NCBI RefSeq assembly: GCF_002234595.1
Contig: NZ_NMUL01000007.1
Location: 62,001 to 126,000 of the forward strand
Source of the DNA: Amycolatopsis vastitatis
GTDB taxonomy: Bacteria; Actinomycetota; Actinomycetes; Mycobacteriales; Pseudonocardiaceae
Reading direction: 5' to 3'
DNA length: 64,000 bases
The first letter of the stretch is position 1. Each line of letters begins with the position of its first letter. Position numbers and translations under genes: made by a program. The notes under the pieces were generated by a model. That model ran no database searches, was not told where the DNA came from, and saw nothing but the letters and a program-made list of their open reading frames with translations. Positions 21,201 to 29,609 of the stretch are shown one piece after another.

Positions 21201-24200
21201 CACGGTCGCCTGACCTGGTCGTCGCCCTCCTGGCGGTGCTCAAAACCGGCGCCGCGTACCTGCCCCTCGACCTCAATCACCCGGCGGAACGCATCGAACT
21301 GATGCTCGCCGACGCGGCACCGCACCTGGTCATCGCGGTGGACGGCTTCGGCGACCGCCTGGTCCGGCCCGGCGACACCGGGCCGGAACCGGCCTGGCCC
21401 GCGATCAGCCCGGACCACCCGGCGTACGTCATCTTCACGTCCGGCTCCACAGGCCGTCCGAAGGCCGTCGCGGGAACCCAGCGGGCGCTCGCCAACCGGC
21501 TCCACTGGGGCCGGGACGTCGCCCATGGCGTGCGCGTGGCCAAGAGCGCACTGACGTTCATCGACGGCTCGACCGAGCTGCTCGGCGGCCTCGTCGCGGG
21601 CGACCCGGTGGTCCTCGCCGACGACGCGACAGCCACCGACCCGATGGCCCTGGCCGAATTCGTCCGCGAGTCCGGCGCACAGGTGCTCACCGTGGTCCCG
21701 AGCCTGCTCGACAGCTTCGCCGAGGACGCCCCGGCCGCCGCGTTCGAGTCGGTGACCACGTGGATCACCAGCGGCGAGCCGCTTTCCACCGCGCTCGCGG
21801 AGAAGGTCGCGGCCCGGTGGCCGTCGGCGAAACTGGTCAACCTGTACGGCTGTTCGGAGGTCGCGGGCGACAGCCTGGCCCACGTCTGCGACGGGTCCGT
21901 GGCCGTCGGGCGGCCGATCGCGAACACCCGCGCGTACGTCCTCGACGCCGGTCTCCGTCCGGTGCCGCCGGGCGTGCGCGGCGAGCTGTACCTGGCCGGT
22001 GCCGGGCTCGCGCGGGGTTACCTCGGCCGTCCGGCGCTCACCGCGGAGCGGTTCGTCGCCTCGCCGTTCGAGCCGGGGGAGCGCATGTACCGCACCGGCG
22101 ACCTGGTCCGGCGGCGCGCCGACGGCGCACTGGAGTTCCTCGGCCGCGCGGACCAGCAGCTCAAGATCCGCGGCTTCCGCGTCGAGCCGGGCGAAGTCGA
22201 GGCCGTGCTGACGACGGACGACTCGGTGGCGCGCGCGGTCGTGATCGCCCGCGAAAACCGGCTGATCGCTTACGTGGCACCGTCGGGCGACCCGGTGGCG
22301 CTGCGGGCCCGGGTGGCCGAGCAGCTGCCGGAGTACCTGGTGCCGTCGGCCGTCGTGGTCTTGCCCGAGTTGCCGGTCAACGCCAACGGGAAACTCGACC
22401 GCGCCGCATTGCCCGACCCCGAGGTCCGGACCTCGGGGCGCGTCGCGCGAACCCCGGCCGAGCAGGCGCTGGGCGAGCTGTTCGCCGACGTTCTCGGCGT
22501 CCCGGCGGTCGGCCCCGACGACGGCTTCTTCGCGCTCGGCGGGCATTCGCTCCTGGCGACGCGGCTGGTCAGCCGGATCCGGGCCCTGCTCGGCGTCGAG
22601 GTGCCGATCCGGGCGGTGTTCGACGCGCCGACCCCGGCCCGGCTCGCCGGGCTCCTCGACCCGGGACGCAGGAGCCGGCCGGCACTGCTCCCGGCCGAGC
22701 GGCCCGACGTGCTGCCGCTTTCGTTCGCGCAGCAGCGGCTGTGGTTCCTCGACCGCCTGGACGGGCTGAACGCGACGTACAACATCCCGTGGGCGTGGGA
22801 GCTGACCGGCCCGGTCGACGTCGGCGCGCTGCGCGCCGCGCTGACCGATGTCGTGGCGCGCCACGAGATCCTCCGGACGCTCCTCGTCGAAGAGCAGGGC
22901 ACGCCGCGGCAGGTCGTCCTCGACCGGGCCGAGCCGGTGCTGGTCACCGAGACCGTCGACGCGGCGGACCTCGACGAGCGCGTCACCGCAGCGGCGTCGT
23001 ACTGCTTCACCCTCGACACCGAGATCCCCGTGCGGGCCACCCTCGTGTCGGCCGGACCCCAGCGGCACGTGTTCGTGCTGCTGGTGCACCACGTCGCGGG
23101 CGACGGCTGGTCGCTTCCGCCGCTGAAGCGCGACCTCGACACCGCCTACGCCGCCCGGCTCCGCGGCGAGCGTCCACAATGGACCGATCTGCCGGTGCAG
23201 TACGCGGACTACACGCTGTGGCAGCGGGAGATGTTCGGCCGGGCGAGCGACCCGGACAGCGTCCTCGGCCGCCAGGCCGCGTTCTGGCGGGAAGCCCTCG
23301 CGGACCTCCCCGACGAGCTGGCGCTCCCGGCGGACCGGCCGCGCCCGGCGCGGTCGACGAACCGCGGTGCCGCCGTGCCGTTCACCGTGCCCGCCGACGT
23401 CCACCGCGGCCTGCGGGAACTGGCCCACGGCAGCGACACCAGCACGTTCATGGTGCTGCAGGCGGCGCTGGCCGCCCTGCTGACCCGGCTCGGCGCCGGC
23501 ACCGACATCCCCCTGGGGACGCCGGTGGCCGGCCGCACCGACCACGCCCTGGACGACCTCGCCGGGTTCTTCGTCAACACCCTGGTGCTGCGGACCGACA
23601 CCGGCGGCGACCCGACGTTCCGGGAGCTGCTGGCCCGCGTCCGCGAGGCCGATCTCGCCGCGTACGCCCACCAGGACCTGCCGTTCGAGCACCTCGTCGA
23701 GCTGCTCAACCCGCCCCGGTCGCTGGCCCGGCACCCGCTGTTCCAGGTCATGCTCGCGGTCTACCACTCGGGCTCGGAGGACGGACGGCTGCTCGGGCTC
23801 GACGCGTCCTACCGGGACACCGGGCTGCGCCAGGCGAAGTTCGACCTGTCCTTCGACCTGGTCGAAACGGCCGAGGGCATCGACGGCGACCTCGAATACA
23901 GCCTCGACCTCTTCGACGAACCGACCGCCCGGACGCTCACCGAGCGCCTGGTCAGGGTGATGGCGGCGGTCGTCGCGGACCCGGACCGGCCACTGAGCCG
24001 GATCGACGTCCTCGGCTCTCTCGAGCGGGACCGGATCCTGCGCGACTGGGGTACCGGTGCGCCGCTGACGGTTTCGGCGCCGACGGTCGTCGACCGGCTG
24101 GCCGCGCAGGTGGCGGCCACCCCGGACGCGATCGCGCTGAGCGATGCCCGCGAGAGCCTCACGTTCGCGGAGTTCGCCGCGCGGACCGACCGGCTCGCCC

Positions 24201-25783
24201 GGTGGCTCGCGGCTCGGGGCGCGGGTCCGGAGAAGGTCGTGGCGCTGGTGCTGCCCCGGTCGGCGGCGGTCGTCGAGGCGATCTTCGGCGTGTTCAAGAC
24301 GGGCGCGGCCTACCTGCCGGTGGACCCGGACCAGCCGGCGGACCGGATCTCGGCGATCCTCGCCGACGCCGGTGCCGCGCTGGTGCTCACCAGCCGTTCA
24401 CTGGCTTCGCCGGTCCCGGGCGCGCTGTTCGCCGAGGACATTGTGGACAGTGACGCTGCGCTGACCCCGCCGTCGCCCGCCAACCCGGCGTACGTGCTCT
24501 ACACGTCCGGCTCGACGGGCAAGCCGAAGGGCGTCGTCATCCCGCACTCCGGGCTGGTGAACCTGTTCCACAGCCACCGCGAGACGCTCTACCGCCCGGC
24601 GGTCGCGGCCGCGGGCGGGCGGCGGCTGCGGGTCGGGCACGCGTGGGCGTTCTTCTTCGACGCATCGTGGCAGCCGCAGCTGTGGCTGCTCGACGGGCAC
24701 GAGGTGCACGTCGTCGACGACGACACCCGCCGCGACCCGGACCGGCTGGCGGCGGTGGTGCGCGACCGCGGGCTCGACTTCCTCGAACTCACGCCGTCGC
24801 ACTTCGCCCAGCTGGCCGCGGCCGGGGTGATCTCGGACGGCCGGTGCGCACTCGGCGTGGTCGGCGTCGGCGGTGAAGCCGTTTCGCAGCCGTTGTGGGA
24901 GCAGCTGCGGTCGATGCCGGGGACCGAGGCGTACAACCTCTACGGCCCGACCGAGGCCACTGTGGACGCTCTGGTCGGCCGCTTCCGCGACGCCGCGCGG
25001 CCGGTGATCGGCCGTCCCGTGCACAACGCGCGCGCCTACGTCCTCGACGGCGGCCTCTCGCCGGTCCCGGCCGGGGTGCCCGGCGAGCTCTACCTGGCCG
25101 GTGCCGGCCTGGCCCGTGGCTACCACGGCCGTCCCGCGCTCACCGCGGACCGGTTCGTCGCCGACCCGTTCGGGCCGCCGGGGGAGCGGATGTACCGCAC
25201 CGGCGACCTCGTGCGGTGGCGGCCCGGCGGGCATCTCGAATACCTCGGCCGCACCGACGACCAGGTGAAGATCCGCGGCTTCCGGATCGAGCCCGGCGAG
25301 ATCGAGACGGCGCTGACCCGGCACGACGACGTTCGCCAGGCGCTCGTCGTCGTCCGGGACGAGCGGCTGGTCGCCTACACCACTCCGGAGACCGCGGATC
25401 CCGCGCGGCTGCGGGAGTTCCTGGCCCGCTCGCTGCCGGAGTACATGGTGCCCACGGCGATCGTCCCGCTGGAGGCGTTCCCGGTGACCCGCAACGGGAA
25501 GCTGGACAAGACGGCGCTCCCGCTGCCCGAGCTGCGGGCCCGCGGCCGGGCGCCGGAGACACCCCTGGAAACGACCCTCTGCGAGATCTTCGCGGAGGTC
25601 CTGGACGTCGCCGCCGTCGGCGCCGACGACGACCTGTTCACCCTCGGCGGCCATTCGATGCTGCTCGTGGTCCTGCGCAACCGCATCACCGAGCGGCTCG
25701 GGACCGAGCTGGAGATCGCCGAGTTCTTCCGTACCCCGACCGCGGCCGGGCTCGCCGCGCTGCTGACCCGAGACGCGAGGTAA
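8654..25783 (+). CDS. five-module siderophore nonribosomal peptide synthetase
   Basis: Single-chain NRPS of about 5,709 residues. Order: remnant C, A1-MT-T1, C2-A2-T2, C3-A3-MT-T3, C4-A4-T4, C5-A5-T5. C2 to C5 each keep HHxxxDGWS; the five carrier domains have GGHS. There is no epimerase, no thioesterase and no terminal C domain, so all residues should stay L and release must be spontaneous (cyclisation of a terminal hydroxyornithine) or use a separate enzyme. Pocket residues: A1 and A3 identical (DVWILAATN), A2 a clear Ser code (DVWHLSLVD), A4 beta-alanine-like (IDTTISLGD), A5 unassigned (DAQEGGLVD). The frame is open from ATG 8558, but that codon overlaps the iron box; GTG 8654, with GGGAGG eleven bases upstream, is the likely start. 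The product is inferred to be a linear tris-hydroxamate pentapeptide. Confidence 0.93.
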   Translation: MSNGDAVQQVSRLGFWRDRLASAPKELPLPVDRPYSAGPVAGRLVRPLPEAGELTVLAAFTVLLSRYSATADVVVGVGSLVPLRVDLGGSPGFAEVVTRVREAHEEALAHEVPFDDLVAEVGPEPGRGGSVLVNVGFGAETDLPLDLNLTVADGVLVAGYRADVLDESTVDRMLTHLEHLLADALERPQCPVGRLEVVPEPELRRILEDWNDTDLDTPLSTLPELFAARVREAPDAVALVFEDEELTYAELDARANRLAHVLVGRGAGPERVVALAVPRSLEMIVAELAVLKAGAAYLPLDQDYPAERIAFMVADARPVCVVTTADLADRFDGDVLLLDEIDLATGPDTDPRAEIVPANAAYVIYTSGSTGRPKGVVVSHAGVAKLVATQSERFGVGPHSRVLQFASPSFDVAFWDLCLGLLSGGRLVIVPAERRVPGLELAEYAHAHGVDFMILPPALLAELPEDCDLPRDSVLLAGTERVSPELVKRWAPGRRMFNAYGPTEATTNSTLGLCDPGIAPGSAVPIGVPDPGTRAYVLDAYLAPVPVGVAGELYLAGSGLARGYLGRPGLTAERFVADPFGSGGRLYRTGDLVKWLADGRLVFLGRADDQVKIRGYRIEPGEIESVLAEHPRVGQSVVVARDGQLVAYAVPVPDRDQAAEQGHVDEWHDVHEEMLAGSTGIEENFAGWNSSYDGSEIPLEEMREWHAATIERIRALRPKRVLEIGVGSGLILSRIAPDAETYWGVDLSESAVENVRREVAATPFANKVHLAARPAHDLGELPDEPFDTVVVNSVAQYFPSADYLAEVVRTAAGVLKPGGTIFLGDIRNLRSLRAFRTAVELRHGRGDVAAVDQAIAREGELVLDPDFFPALARDLDGFDDVDLWVKRGTAHNELTRHRYDVVLRKAPKPAPVDEQVVAFGDLGAVERFLAAETPSRLRVTGIPDARLAGELAALRALDTGDADAALAALERRDGVDPEALHRLGEQAGYRVAVTWAAESGELEAVFMRPNVAFGASNAPNATLGASDAPNATLGRSGADGTVYRPVRPAGAPASYANNPAARRETGALVASLRAHVRDRLPLYMVPSAFVVLDKLPVLASGKLDRKALPSPERFTAGPGRAPRSPVEQLLCEMFADVLGLPQAGPDDDFFALGGHSLLATRLIQRIRAAAGAEIPVRAVFDAPTPAALAELVSGTVTGTGRPPLVRVPERPDRLPLSFAQQRLWFLHGLDGGSATYNVPLVVRLAGELDVEALRAALNDVVARHETLRTVFPAADGEPYQRVLDESTVELPVRTVSESEVDTAVAGLVREVFDLGDGVPLRAALLALDPRRHVLVVVLHHIAADGWSLSPLWRDIATAYRARLHGEAPQWTPLPVQYADYTLWQRDLLEAEEAAQLGYWREALDALPERITLPLDRPHPAVSAHRGEFFTFTWDAGLQAGLAELARACGASPFMVVHAGLTALLSRLGAGPDIPIGTPIAGRTDPALDDLVGFFVNTLVLRVDTGGDPSFRDLVARVRERSLDAYNHQDVPFERLVEVLNPARSLAHHPLFQTMLAWQNTPGTAAGLPGLTVTTRHVGTGTAKFDLWFSFTEREGGLDGEAEFNTEVFDRATVTGLLDRLELLLRQVVSAPDRRLGSLEVLTTAERDGLDDVWSGAVQDVPAVTLPELFAAQVARTPDHPALVFEDEELSYAELDAVSNRLARVLVAQGAGPERVVALALPRSAHLVTAIVAVLKTGAAYLPLDPGYPADRIAFMLEDAEPALVLATAETAVPGALLLDDPDTLAGVPDAPLDVVLRPENPAYVIYTSGSTGRPKGVVVPHAGIVNRLLWMQHEYGLTGDDRVLQKTPSSFDVSVWEFLWPLITGATEVLARPDGHKDPAYLARLIRDRGITTVHFVPSMLQVFLQEPTAAECTSLRRVLCSGEALPPDAVAQFGRVLGAELHNLYGPTEASVDVTSWRASTEDRTVPIGRPVWNTRTYVLDAALRPVPPGTPGELYLAGVQLARGYLGRPGLSAERFVADPFGAPGSRMYRTGDLARFRPDGVLEFLGRGDEQVKIRGFRVEPGEIAATLSAHDDVAHAVVVAREDRPGDVRLVGYVVPHGTPAGALPAELRALAAARLPDHMVPSAIVLLDALPVTANGKLDRRALPSPDPVTPTSGRAPRTPVERQLCELFADVLGLPRVGPDDSFFALGGHSLLATRLIARIRAALGAEVEIRSVFETPTPAGLAGVLATGAGAARPPLVPMRRPSRVPLSGAQQRLWFLHHLEGPSATYNVPLVMRLEGEVDVEALRTALADVVGRHEALRTRFPQRDGVPYQEILPVEDAGVSLRVRPVDDLGDALTGLVRGPFDLERHVPMRAELLRVGDREHVFALVFHHIASDGWSMAPLWRDIATAYAARRAGESPQWTPLPVQYADYTLWQRDLLGREDDPDSVLSAQLEYWRDALDGLPDRIELPLDRPHPAVATFRGELHTFTWDAGLHARLAGLARECGASVFMVVHAALAALLTRLGAGTDVPVGSPIAGRTDQALDDLVGFFVNTLVLRVDTGGEPSFRDLVARVRERNLDAYAHQDVPFERLVELLNPARSLSYHPLFQVMIAGQNNARAEVVLPGLAVSEIPVTTGTSKFDLAISLTERDAGIAGVLEFNADVFDYAGAHAILRRLEVLLRAALAEPDRPVGALDLLAGDERDRVLGRWAGSLEPAGAETFPALFARRVAEAPDAVALVFEDVELTYAEVNARANRLANLLVERGAGPERVVALAVPRSVDMVVAELAVLKAGAAYLPVDVDYPGDRIAYMVGDAAPVCVVTTRESDAKLPADVPRVLLEDPALAGMSTEDPAVGVKPENAAYVIYTSGSSGRPKGVVLQHSGVAKLVATQVERFGVGPHSRVLQFASPSFDVAFWDLCLGLLSGGRLVVVPAERRVAGPALTEYAHRHGVDFMILPPALLDAMPEDCDVPRDSVLLAGTERVSPELVKRWAPGRRMFNAYGPTEATTNSTLGESDPAELADATVVPIGIPDPGTRAYVLDAGLRPVPPGVVGELYLAGSGLARGYLGRPGLTAERFVADPFGSGGRLYRTGDLVKWLPDGRLVFLGRADDQVKIRGYRIEPGEIEAVLAEHPAVGQSVVLAQDGRLVAYAVPAAGRDEEAELDHVGEWRELHENVFTDAAAGGLDENFTGWNSSYDGSEIPLEEMREWHAATIERIRALRPKRVLEIGVGSGLILSRIAPDAEEYWGVDLSERAIANLRRELAGTAFAGKVHLAARPAHDLGTLPDEPFDTVIVNSVAQYFPSVGYFAEVVRTAAARVRPGGVIFLGDIRNLRSLRAFRTATELRHGRRDIAAVDQAIAREGELVLDPDFFAALARELDGFDDVDLWVKRGHAHNELTRHRYDVVLRKAPRPAAADEQVVTFESVAELDRLLETRPERLRVTGVPNARLAGELAAVAALAAGDADAALSALDGKAGVDPETLQELGERHGYRVYATLTTDEGALEVVFTTGEPTRIHRVRPVRAALEALGNHPAGQRDTNALVAALRTHVRDRLPQYMVPSAFVILDRLPLLASGKLDRRALPSPDKQAVTAGRAPRTPAEEVLCGLFAEVLDAASVGVDDDFFALGGHSLMATRLVARLRAVFGVELQVRSVFEAPTVAGLAALLSTAEQARPALVRADPRPDVLPLSFAQQRLWFLHRLEGPSATYNMPSAVRLTGDLDVGALRAALSDVVERHEALRTVFPEVGGEARQLVLDDVRIPLPLRTVTEAVLADAVSEVAGTVFRLESEIPLRAELLRLGDREHVLVLVFHHIASDGWSTAPLWRDLATAYTARQAGEAPQWTALPVQYADYTLWQRDVLGEPVIEPQLAYWREALADLPDRIELPADRPHPAEASYRGEQFAFGWDAELHSGLVELARACGASVFMVVHAGLTAVLTRLGAGTDIPLGTSIAGRTDQALDDLVGFFVNTLVLRVDTGGDPAFRDLVARVRDRSLDAYAHQDVPFERLVEVLNPARSLAYHPLFQTMLAWQNNAVADLALPGLTAVEEPVRTGTARADLTFFVGEQPGHQAGIRGTAEYNSDVFDRASVEAILDRLRTLLRAVVADPDTRIGAVDLLTEAEHEQLAAAPATPLPAETAAELFAAQVARTPDATALVFGSARLTYADLDAQATTLAHALLARGAGPERVVAVALPRSPDLVVALLAVLKTGAAYLPLDLNHPAERIELMLADAAPHLVIAVDGFGDRLVRPGDTGPEPAWPAISPDHPAYVIFTSGSTGRPKAVAGTQRALANRLHWGRDVAHGVRVAKSALTFIDGSTELLGGLVAGDPVVLADDATATDPMALAEFVRESGAQVLTVVPSLLDSFAEDAPAAAFESVTTWITSGEPLSTALAEKVAARWPSAKLVNLYGCSEVAGDSLAHVCDGSVAVGRPIANTRAYVLDAGLRPVPPGVRGELYLAGAGLARGYLGRPALTAERFVASPFEPGERMYRTGDLVRRRADGALEFLGRADQQLKIRGFRVEPGEVEAVLTTDDSVARAVVIARENRLIAYVAPSGDPVALRARVAEQLPEYLVPSAVVVLPELPVNANGKLDRAALPDPEVRTSGRVARTPAEQALGELFADVLGVPAVGPDDGFFALGGHSLLATRLVSRIRALLGVEVPIRAVFDAPTPARLAGLLDPGRRSRPALLPAERPDVLPLSFAQQRLWFLDRLDGLNATYNIPWAWELTGPVDVGALRAALTDVVARHEILRTLLVEEQGTPRQVVLDRAEPVLVTETVDAADLDERVTAAASYCFTLDTEIPVRATLVSAGPQRHVFVLLVHHVAGDGWSLPPLKRDLDTAYAARLRGERPQWTDLPVQYADYTLWQREMFGRASDPDSVLGRQAAFWREALADLPDELALPADRPRPARSTNRGAAVPFTVPADVHRGLRELAHGSDTSTFMVLQAALAALLTRLGAGTDIPLGTPVAGRTDHALDDLAGFFVNTLVLRTDTGGDPTFRELLARVREADLAAYAHQDLPFEHLVELLNPPRSLARHPLFQVMLAVYHSGSEDGRLLGLDASYRDTGLRQAKFDLSFDLVETAEGIDGDLEYSLDLFDEPTARTLTERLVRVMAAVVADPDRPLSRIDVLGSLERDRILRDWGTGAPLTVSAPTVVDRLAAQVAATPDAIALSDARESLTFAEFAARTDRLARWLAARGAGPEKVVALVLPRSAAVVEAIFGVFKTGAAYLPVDPDQPADRISAILADAGAALVLTSRSLASPVPGALFAEDIVDSDAALTPPSPANPAYVLYTSGSTGKPKGVVIPHSGLVNLFHSHRETLYRPAVAAAGGRRLRVGHAWAFFFDASWQPQLWLLDGHEVHVVDDDTRRDPDRLAAVVRDRGLDFLELTPSHFAQLAAAGVISDGRCALGVVGVGGEAVSQPLWEQLRSMPGTEAYNLYGPTEATVDALVGRFRDAARPVIGRPVHNARAYVLDGGLSPVPAGVPGELYLAGAGLARGYHGRPALTADRFVADPFGPPGERMYRTGDLVRWRPGGHLEYLGRTDDQVKIRGFRIEPGEIETALTRHDDVRQALVVVRDERLVAYTTPETADPARLREFLARSLPEYMVPTAIVPLEAFPVTRNGKLDKTALPLPELRARGRAPETPLETTLCEIFAEVLDVAAVGADDDLFTLGGHSMLLVVLRNRITERLGTELEIAEFFRTPTAAGLAALLTRDAR
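11678..11757 (+). repeat. palindromic element inserted in frame in NRPS module 1
   Basis: CCCAATGTGGCGTTCGGTGC (11678-11697) and its exact reverse complement (11705-11724) form a 20-bp stem with a 7-base loop. A second small hairpin follows (arms 11722-11730 and 11732-11740), then a third partial arm AACGCCACATTGGGGCG (11741-11757). The element is translated as an Asn/Ala/Gly-rich linker of about 30 residues between the methyltransferase and the A9/A10 part. The sister module 3, otherwise nearly identical, lacks it, which shows it is an insertion. Confidence 0.85.
12250..15350 (+). other. NRPS module 2: C2-A2-T2, serine
   Basis: Condensation domain with SFAQQRLWF and HHIAADGWS (coding for the latter near 12668). 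A2 pocket residues read D235 V236 W239 H278 L299 S301 L322 V330 D331, the established serine code. Carrier GGHS near 15237. No epimerase follows, so L-Ser is expected. Confidence 0.88.
15380..19620 (+). other. NRPS module 3: C3-A3-MT-T3, same substrate as module 1
   Basis: C3 has HHIASDGWS (near 15781). A3 and its embedded methyltransferase (about 18110-18840) are near copies of those in module 1, with all nine visible pocket residues identical and a 102-bp stretch identical at DNA level (17555-17656 against 10088-10189). It should therefore add a second N-methylated residue of the same type. Carrier GGHS near 19500. Confidence 0.85.
19660..22670 (+). other. NRPS module 4: C4-A4-T4, probable beta-alanine
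   Basis: A4 is unlike the others: the core reads [11 protein letters not shown] and [10 protein letters not shown], resembling the FVDSVxEIFG / LYGSSEVAAD type. Aligned this way the pocket is I235 D236 T239 T278 I299 S301 L322 G330 D331, compared with the known beta-alanine code VDWVISLAD(K). The shift of the amine-binding Asp from 235 to 236 is the hallmark of beta-amino acid activation. Five of nine positions match. The panD gene just downstream supports the call. C4 has HHIASDGWS. Confidence 0.7.
22690..25783 (+). other. NRPS module 5: C5-A5-T5, terminal module without thioesterase
   Basis: C5 has [10 protein letters not shown]5 pocket residues read D235 A236 Q239 E278 G299 G301 L322 V330 D331; the acidic E278 would suit a basic side chain such as an ornithine derivative, but I cannot assign it with confidence. 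The carrier domain (GGHSMLL, near 25653) is the last domain; the protein ends about 45 residues later. Release is probably by attack of a terminal N5-hydroxyl-amine on its own thioester, giving a cyclic hydroxyornithine. Confidence 0.7.
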
Positions 25784-25786
25784 CCC

Positions 25787-26203
25787 GTGCACCGCACCCT
25801 GATGAACGCCAAGATCCACCGCGCCACCGTCACCCAGGCCGACCTGCACTACGTCGGCTCGCTGACCATCGACGCCGAGCTGATGGCCGCCGCGGACATC
25901 GTCGAGGGGGAGCAGGTCCAGGTCGTCGACATCACCAACGGCGCCCGCCTGGAGACCTACGCGATCACCGGCGAGCCGGGTTCGGGGGTGATCGGCGTCA
26001 ACGGCGCCGCCGCGCACCTGGTGCACCCCGGCGACCTGGTCATCATCATCACCTACGCCCAGGTCTCCGAGTCCGAACGCGCCGCTCACCGGCCGCGCGT
26101 GGTGCACGTGGACGGCGACAACCGCCAAGTCCACCTGGGCCACGACCCGGCCGAACCGGTGCCCGGCGCTTCGGCGCAGCTGTCGGGCCGAGGTGGGCGC
26201 TGA
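25787..26203 (+). CDS. panD: aspartate 1-decarboxylase
   Basis: Pyruvoyl enzyme converting L-aspartate to beta-alanine. The self-cleavage site Gly24-Ser25 (YVGSLTID) is present, and every residue known to matter in the E. coli enzyme is found at the same number: Lys9, Tyr22, Arg54, Thr57, Tyr58, Asn72. Length 138 is normal. GTG 25787 starts 3 bases after the NRPS stop with GAGG in the NRPS 3' end, so it is translationally tied to the NRPS. Housekeeping panD usually lies with panC; here none of the pantothenate genes is near. I infer that it supplies beta-alanine for module 4, although extra supply for phosphopantetheine is an alternative. Confidence 0.95.
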   Translation: MHRTLMNAKIHRATVTQADLHYVGSLTIDAELMAAADIVEGEQVQVVDITNGARLETYAITGEPGSGVIGVNGAAAHLVHPGDLVIIITYAQVSESERAAHRPRVVHVDGDNRQVHLGHDPAEPVPGASAQLSGRGGR

Positions 26204-26246
26204 CACAGAGCAGTGCCGGCGGTTGCTTTTGAGAGGCTGCCCTAAA

Positions 26247-26265
26247 TAAGGTGTGCCTATCCTAA
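26247..26265. promoter_or_regulatory. iron box upstream of siderophore-binding lipoprotein
   Basis: TAAGGTGTGCCTATCCTAA matches the IdeR/DmdR1 consensus at 14 of 19 positions. It lies in the 81-base gap between panD and the lipoprotein gene, giving the latter its own iron-controlled promoter besides any read-through from the NRPS. Confidence 0.7.
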
Positions 26266-26284
26266 AGTTCGGCGAGAGGTTCTC

Positions 26285-27310
26285 ATGTCCGTGTTTCAAG
26301 GCGCTGCCGGGCTCAGCCGGCGTGGATTCCTGATCGGGGCGGGCGGGCTCGCCGCCGCCGCGGCGCTCACCGCGTGCGGCGACGGCAAGTCCTCTTCGGG
26401 CGCCGCCGCCTCCGGCCCGTGGGAGTTCACCGACGACCGTGGCCAGAAGGCGGCGCGCGAGCAGCGTCCCGCCCGCGTGGTCGCCTACGTCAGCGCGGCC
26501 GCCGCGCTGTGGGACTACGGCGTCCGCCCGGCCGGCGTCTTCGGCCCGCAGAAGACGGCGTCCGGCGGCAAGGAGATCCAGGCCGGCAACATCGACCTCG
26601 GCGCCGTGACGTCGATCGGCAACGCGTGGGACGACTTCAGCATGGAGAAGTTCGCCGCGCTCAAGCCCGACCTGGTCGTCACCGGCCTGACCGGCACCAA
26701 GCCGACGGACATGTGGGTGCTGACCGACGACCTCGGCCCGAAGGTCCAGCAGATCGCGCCGATCGTCGCGCTCTCGGAGTACAAGGTCGCGTTGCCGAAG
26801 GTGATCGAGCGCTACTCGCAGCTGGCCGTCGCGCTCGGCGGCGACGCGAACTCCGACGTCATGAAGAAGGCGAAGGACGACTTCGACAAGGCGTCCGAGG
26901 ACCTGCGCGCGGCGGCGAAGGAGAAGGCCGGGCTCAAGGTCCTGGTGCTGTACGGCGACAAGGACGGCCTGTACATCGCGAAGCCGGAGTACTTCGCCGA
27001 CCTCGCGTACTACCGCGAACTGGGGCTGGACATCGTCTCCGGCGGCGGCACCGAGGACTACTGGGAGCAGCTGTCCTGGGAGCAGGCGGGCAAGTACCCG
27101 GCGGACCTGATCCTCACCGACACGCGGTCGTACGCGCTGCCGCGCGCGCAGATGACGCAGTTTCCGACGTGGAACCAGCTGCCCGCGGTCAAGGCGGGCC
27201 AGCTCGGCGACTGGTCCGCCGAGCCGCGCTTCAACCACCTGCTCGCCACGCCGGTCATCCAGAAGCTGACCGCGCTGGTGAAGGGTGCCCGCACGGACAT
27301 CACCGCCTGA
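26285..27310 (+). CDS. ferri-siderophore-binding lipoprotein (periplasmic-binding-protein type)
   Basis: Substrate-binding component of the importer encoded at 5613-8518. Twin-arginine motif SRRGFL (residues 11-16) is followed by a hydrophobic stretch and lipobox LTAC with Cys31, so it is exported folded and anchored to the outer face of the membrane. The mature part has the FecB/FhuD-type class III fold with the long central helix ([19 protein letters not shown]). 341 residues, usual length. ATG 26285 follows GAGAGG. It lies in the biosynthetic operon while permeases and ATPase are across the NRPS, all under iron boxes. Confidence 0.9.
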   Translation: MSVFQGAAGLSRRGFLIGAGGLAAAAALTACGDGKSSSGAAASGPWEFTDDRGQKAAREQRPARVVAYVSAAAALWDYGVRPAGVFGPQKTASGGKEIQAGNIDLGAVTSIGNAWDDFSMEKFAALKPDLVVTGLTGTKPTDMWVLTDDLGPKVQQIAPIVALSEYKVALPKVIERYSQLAVALGGDANSDVMKKAKDDFDKASEDLRAAAKEKAGLKVLVLYGDKDGLYIAKPEYFADLAYYRELGLDIVSGGGTEDYWEQLSWEQAGKYPADLILTDTRSYALPRAQMTQFPTWNQLPAVKAGQLGDWSAEPRFNHLLATPVIQKLTALVKGARTDITA

Positions 27311-27321
27311 GGAGGCCCGCG

Positions 27322-27531
27322 ATGACCAACCCGTTCGAAGACCCCGACGGCACGTACCTGGTCCTGGTCAACGCCGAGAACCAGCACAGCCTGTGGCCGG
27401 AGTTCGCCGACGTCCCGGCCGGCTGGACGGCCGCCTTCGGCCCGGCCCCCCGCCAGTCCTGCCTGGACCACGTCGAAGCCAACTGGACGGACATGCGCCC
27501 CAAGTCCCTGGCCGACACCATGGACGCCTGA
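27322..27531 (+). CDS. MbtH-like NRPS chaperone
   Basis: 69-residue protein that binds and activates adenylation domains. The family motif is complete: [17 protein letters not shown] and [21 protein letters not shown] at 27311-27315 lies six bases before ATG 27322 and the gene begins 11 bases after the lipoprotein stop. It almost certainly serves the five A domains of the NRPS. Followed by a strong hairpin terminator that closes the operon. Confidence 0.95.
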   Translation: MTNPFEDPDGTYLVLVNAENQHSLWPEFADVPAGWTAAFGPAPRQSCLDHVEANWTDMRPKSLADTMDA

Positions 27532-27543
27532 ATCCTTCCCTGC

Positions 27544-27577
27544 CGACACGCCGGGAGCCACGGCTCCCGGCGTGTCG
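27544..27577 (+). terminator. hairpin terminator of the siderophore operon
   Basis: CGACACGCCGGGAGCC (27544-27559) pairs perfectly with 27562-27577: a 16-bp GC-rich stem starting 12 bases after the mbtH-like stop codon. There is no T-tract, as is common in actinomycetes. Confidence 0.8.
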
Positions 27578-27584
27578 TCGTCCC

Positions 27585-27835
27585 CCTCACGCGAACCGAC
27601 CCTCCAGGTACGCGAGTCGACCCTCCAATCACGGATGATGCCCCTTTAATCACGCGAGATGCCCGCTCAATCACACGAGATCCGCCTTCAATCACGCGAG
27701 TACCGGGGACTGTTCCAAGATCGGAGTACCGGGCCTGATCACGCGAGTTCCGCGTACGGCAACGGTCGGCTCGCGTACCGGAATGGTCAGTTCGCGTGCT
27801 TGGACGGTCGACTCGCGTGATTGCCGGGACGACAC
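27585..27835. repeat. phased 21-bp degenerate repeat array
   Basis: The core AATCACGCGAG or variants recurs at exactly 21-bp spacing at 27585, 27606, 27627, 27648, 27669 and 27690, and again at 27737. Two further copies near 27787-27822 are inverted (GGTCGACTCGCGTGATT type). It fills the gap between the convergent MbtH and exporter genes; no ORF or promoter is evident. Units differ at several positions, so it is an old array, and the spacers are not unique sequences as in CRISPR. Confidence 0.75.
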
Positions 27836-27839
27836 GGGG

Positions 27840-29609
27840 TCAGGCGCGTTGGCCGGACCAGGCTTCCCACAGCTTCGCGTACTGGCCACCCGCGGCCACG
27901 AGGTCGTCGTGGGTTCCGGACTCCACCACGGCTCCCGCGTCGAGGACGACGATCCGGTCGGACGCCGCCGCCTGCGTCAAGCGGTGCGCCACCACCAGCG
28001 CTGTACGTCCTTCCAGTGCCGCCGCGGCCGCGGCCTCCAGCACCCGGGAGCCCGCGCTGCCCGCCTCGGCCGTGGCCTCGTCGAGGATCGCGATCGGCGG
28101 GTCGGCCAGCACCAGCCGGACCAGCGCGAGCTGCTGGGCCTGCGTCACCGTCAGCTGGTGGCCGCCTTCGCCGACGACCGTCGCGAGACCGTCCGGGAGG
28201 GACGAAGCCCAGGATAGCGCCCCCACCTTCGCCAGCGCGGCCCGCAGCTCGCCGTCGGACGCCGATGGGCGCGCCAGCCTCAGGTCGTCGGCCAAGGGAC
28301 CCGCGAAGACGTGGACTTCCTGGCTGATCAGCGCGACCGTCCGGCGCGTGGCTTCCGGGCCCAGCTCGTCCAACGGGACGCCGCCGAGCGTGACCGATCC
28401 CGCGTCCGGGCGGTGGATCCCGGCGATCAGCTTCGCCAGCGTCGTCTTCCCGGCTCCGCTCGCCCCGACCAGCGCCACGCGCTCGCCGGGCGAGACGTCG
28501 AGGCCGACGTCCCGCAGCACCGGATGACCGTCCACATAGGAGTATCCGATCCCGGCGGTCTTCACGGACGCGTCGACCGGCCGCGCCGGTTGCGGAGGCG
28601 ACGTCTCGGCGGGCAGGTCGGCGACGCCGATCAGCCGCGCCAGGCTCGCCGCGGCCGCCTGCGCGTCGTCGACCAGCGCCAGCGCGGTCATGATCGGCCC
28701 GAACAGGCTGTGGAAGTACAGCGCCGCGGCCGTCGCCACGCCGACCGTGACGGCGTTCGCGCCGACCAGCAGGAACCCGATCGCCAGCACCGCGGACAGC
28801 CCGACGAACTCGGCGAGGTTGAGCCGCGAGTAGAACCGCGTCACCAGCCGGATCCCGCGCAGTGCCAGCGAAACTGCCGTGTCGGAACTCTCCCGCACCC
28901 GCTCGAGGTGGGCGTCGGCCAGCCGGAACGCGCGGACCGTCTTCGCCCCGCCGATCGTGTCGAGCAGCTGCTGCTGTTGCGCCCCGACCGCCTCGCGCTG
29001 GCTCGCGTACAACGGCTTCGCGCGCGGCACGTACCACCGCACGGTCCACAGCTGGATCGGCACGGCGACCAGCGCGGCGAGCAGGAACCGCCAGTCGAGC
29101 ACCGCCAGCGCGCCGAGCGTAAGGACGACGGTCAGCACCGACCGGCCCAGCTCCGGCAGGGCCTGCCGCACTGCTTCCGCGACGACCGAGACGTCGTTCG
29201 TCACGCGGGCGGTGAGGTCACCGGACCCCGCGCGTTCGAGCTGTTCGAGCGGCAGTCCGAGAGCGCGTTCGACGAAGCGTTCGCGCAGTTCGGCCAGGAT
29301 CGTCTCGCCCAGGCGCGCCACCAGGGACACCCCCACGGCGGTCGCGACCGCCTGGGCGAGCGCGACGAGCACCAGGCCGACGACCGGCGTGACGAGGTCG
29401 GCCGCCGGACGGCGCGTCGCGACCAGGTCGACGACCCGGCCGAGCAGAGGCGCGGTGAGCAGGCCGATCGCGGTGGCCGCGACGAGCATCGTGAACGCGG
29501 CAGTGGCGCGGCCCTTCGAACGGCCTGTCAGCTCGCCGAGCACAGCGCGGATCCGGCGGCCGTCGGCCACAGGCAGTAGTTCTCGGGTGCGGCGGAGCTC
29601 ACGGGTCAC
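27840..29609 (-). CDS. ABC exporter half-transporter with non-canonical signature
   Basis: 589-residue fusion of a six-helix exporter membrane domain and an ATPase domain. Walker A GASGAGKTT, Walker B IAILDEAT with the catalytic Glu, and the H-loop VVAHRLT are intact, but the signature LSGGQ is replaced by LTVTQ. It overlaps the preceding half-transporter gene by 4 bases (ATGA), so the two form a heterodimer. Under an iron box and convergent with the siderophore operon, it is most likely the siderophore exporter; an IrtAB-like import role is a less likely alternative. Confidence 0.88.
   Translation of the reverse strand: MTRELRRTRELLPVADGRRIRAVLGELTGRSKGRATAAFTMLVAATAIGLLTAPLLGRVVDLVATRRPAADLVTPVVGLVLVALAQAVATAVGVSLVARLGETILAELRERFVERALGLPLEQLERAGSGDLTARVTNDVSVVAEAVRQALPELGRSVLTVVLTLGALAVLDWRFLLAALVAVPIQLWTVRWYVPRAKPLYASQREAVGAQQQQLLDTIGGAKTVRAFRLADAHLERVRESSDTAVSLALRGIRLVTRFYSRLNLAEFVGLSAVLAIGFLLVGANAVTVGVATAAALYFHSLFGPIMTALALVDDAQAAAASLARLIGVADLPAETSPPQPARPVDASVKTAGIGYSYVDGHPVLRDVGLDVSPGERVALVGASGAGKTTLAKLIAGIHRPDAGSVTLGGVPLDELGPEATRRTVALISQEVHVFAGPLADDLRLARPSASDGELRAALAKVGALSWASSLPDGLATVVGEGGHQLTVTQAQQLALVRLVLADPPIAILDEATAEAGSAGSRVLEAAAAAALEGRTALVVAHRLTQAAASDRIVVLDAGAVVESGTHDDLVAAGGQYAKLWEAWSGQRA

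Noticed and set aside
21540-21960. Reading the A4 pocket as D235-G236-E239
   Set aside because: Alignment to the FVDSV-type adenylation domains shows the Asp belongs at 236; the other register puts a Gly and Glu in the pocket and fits no known code.
27585-27835. CRISPR array
   Set aside because: The 21-bp units are continuous degenerate repeats without unique spacers, and no cas gene is present.
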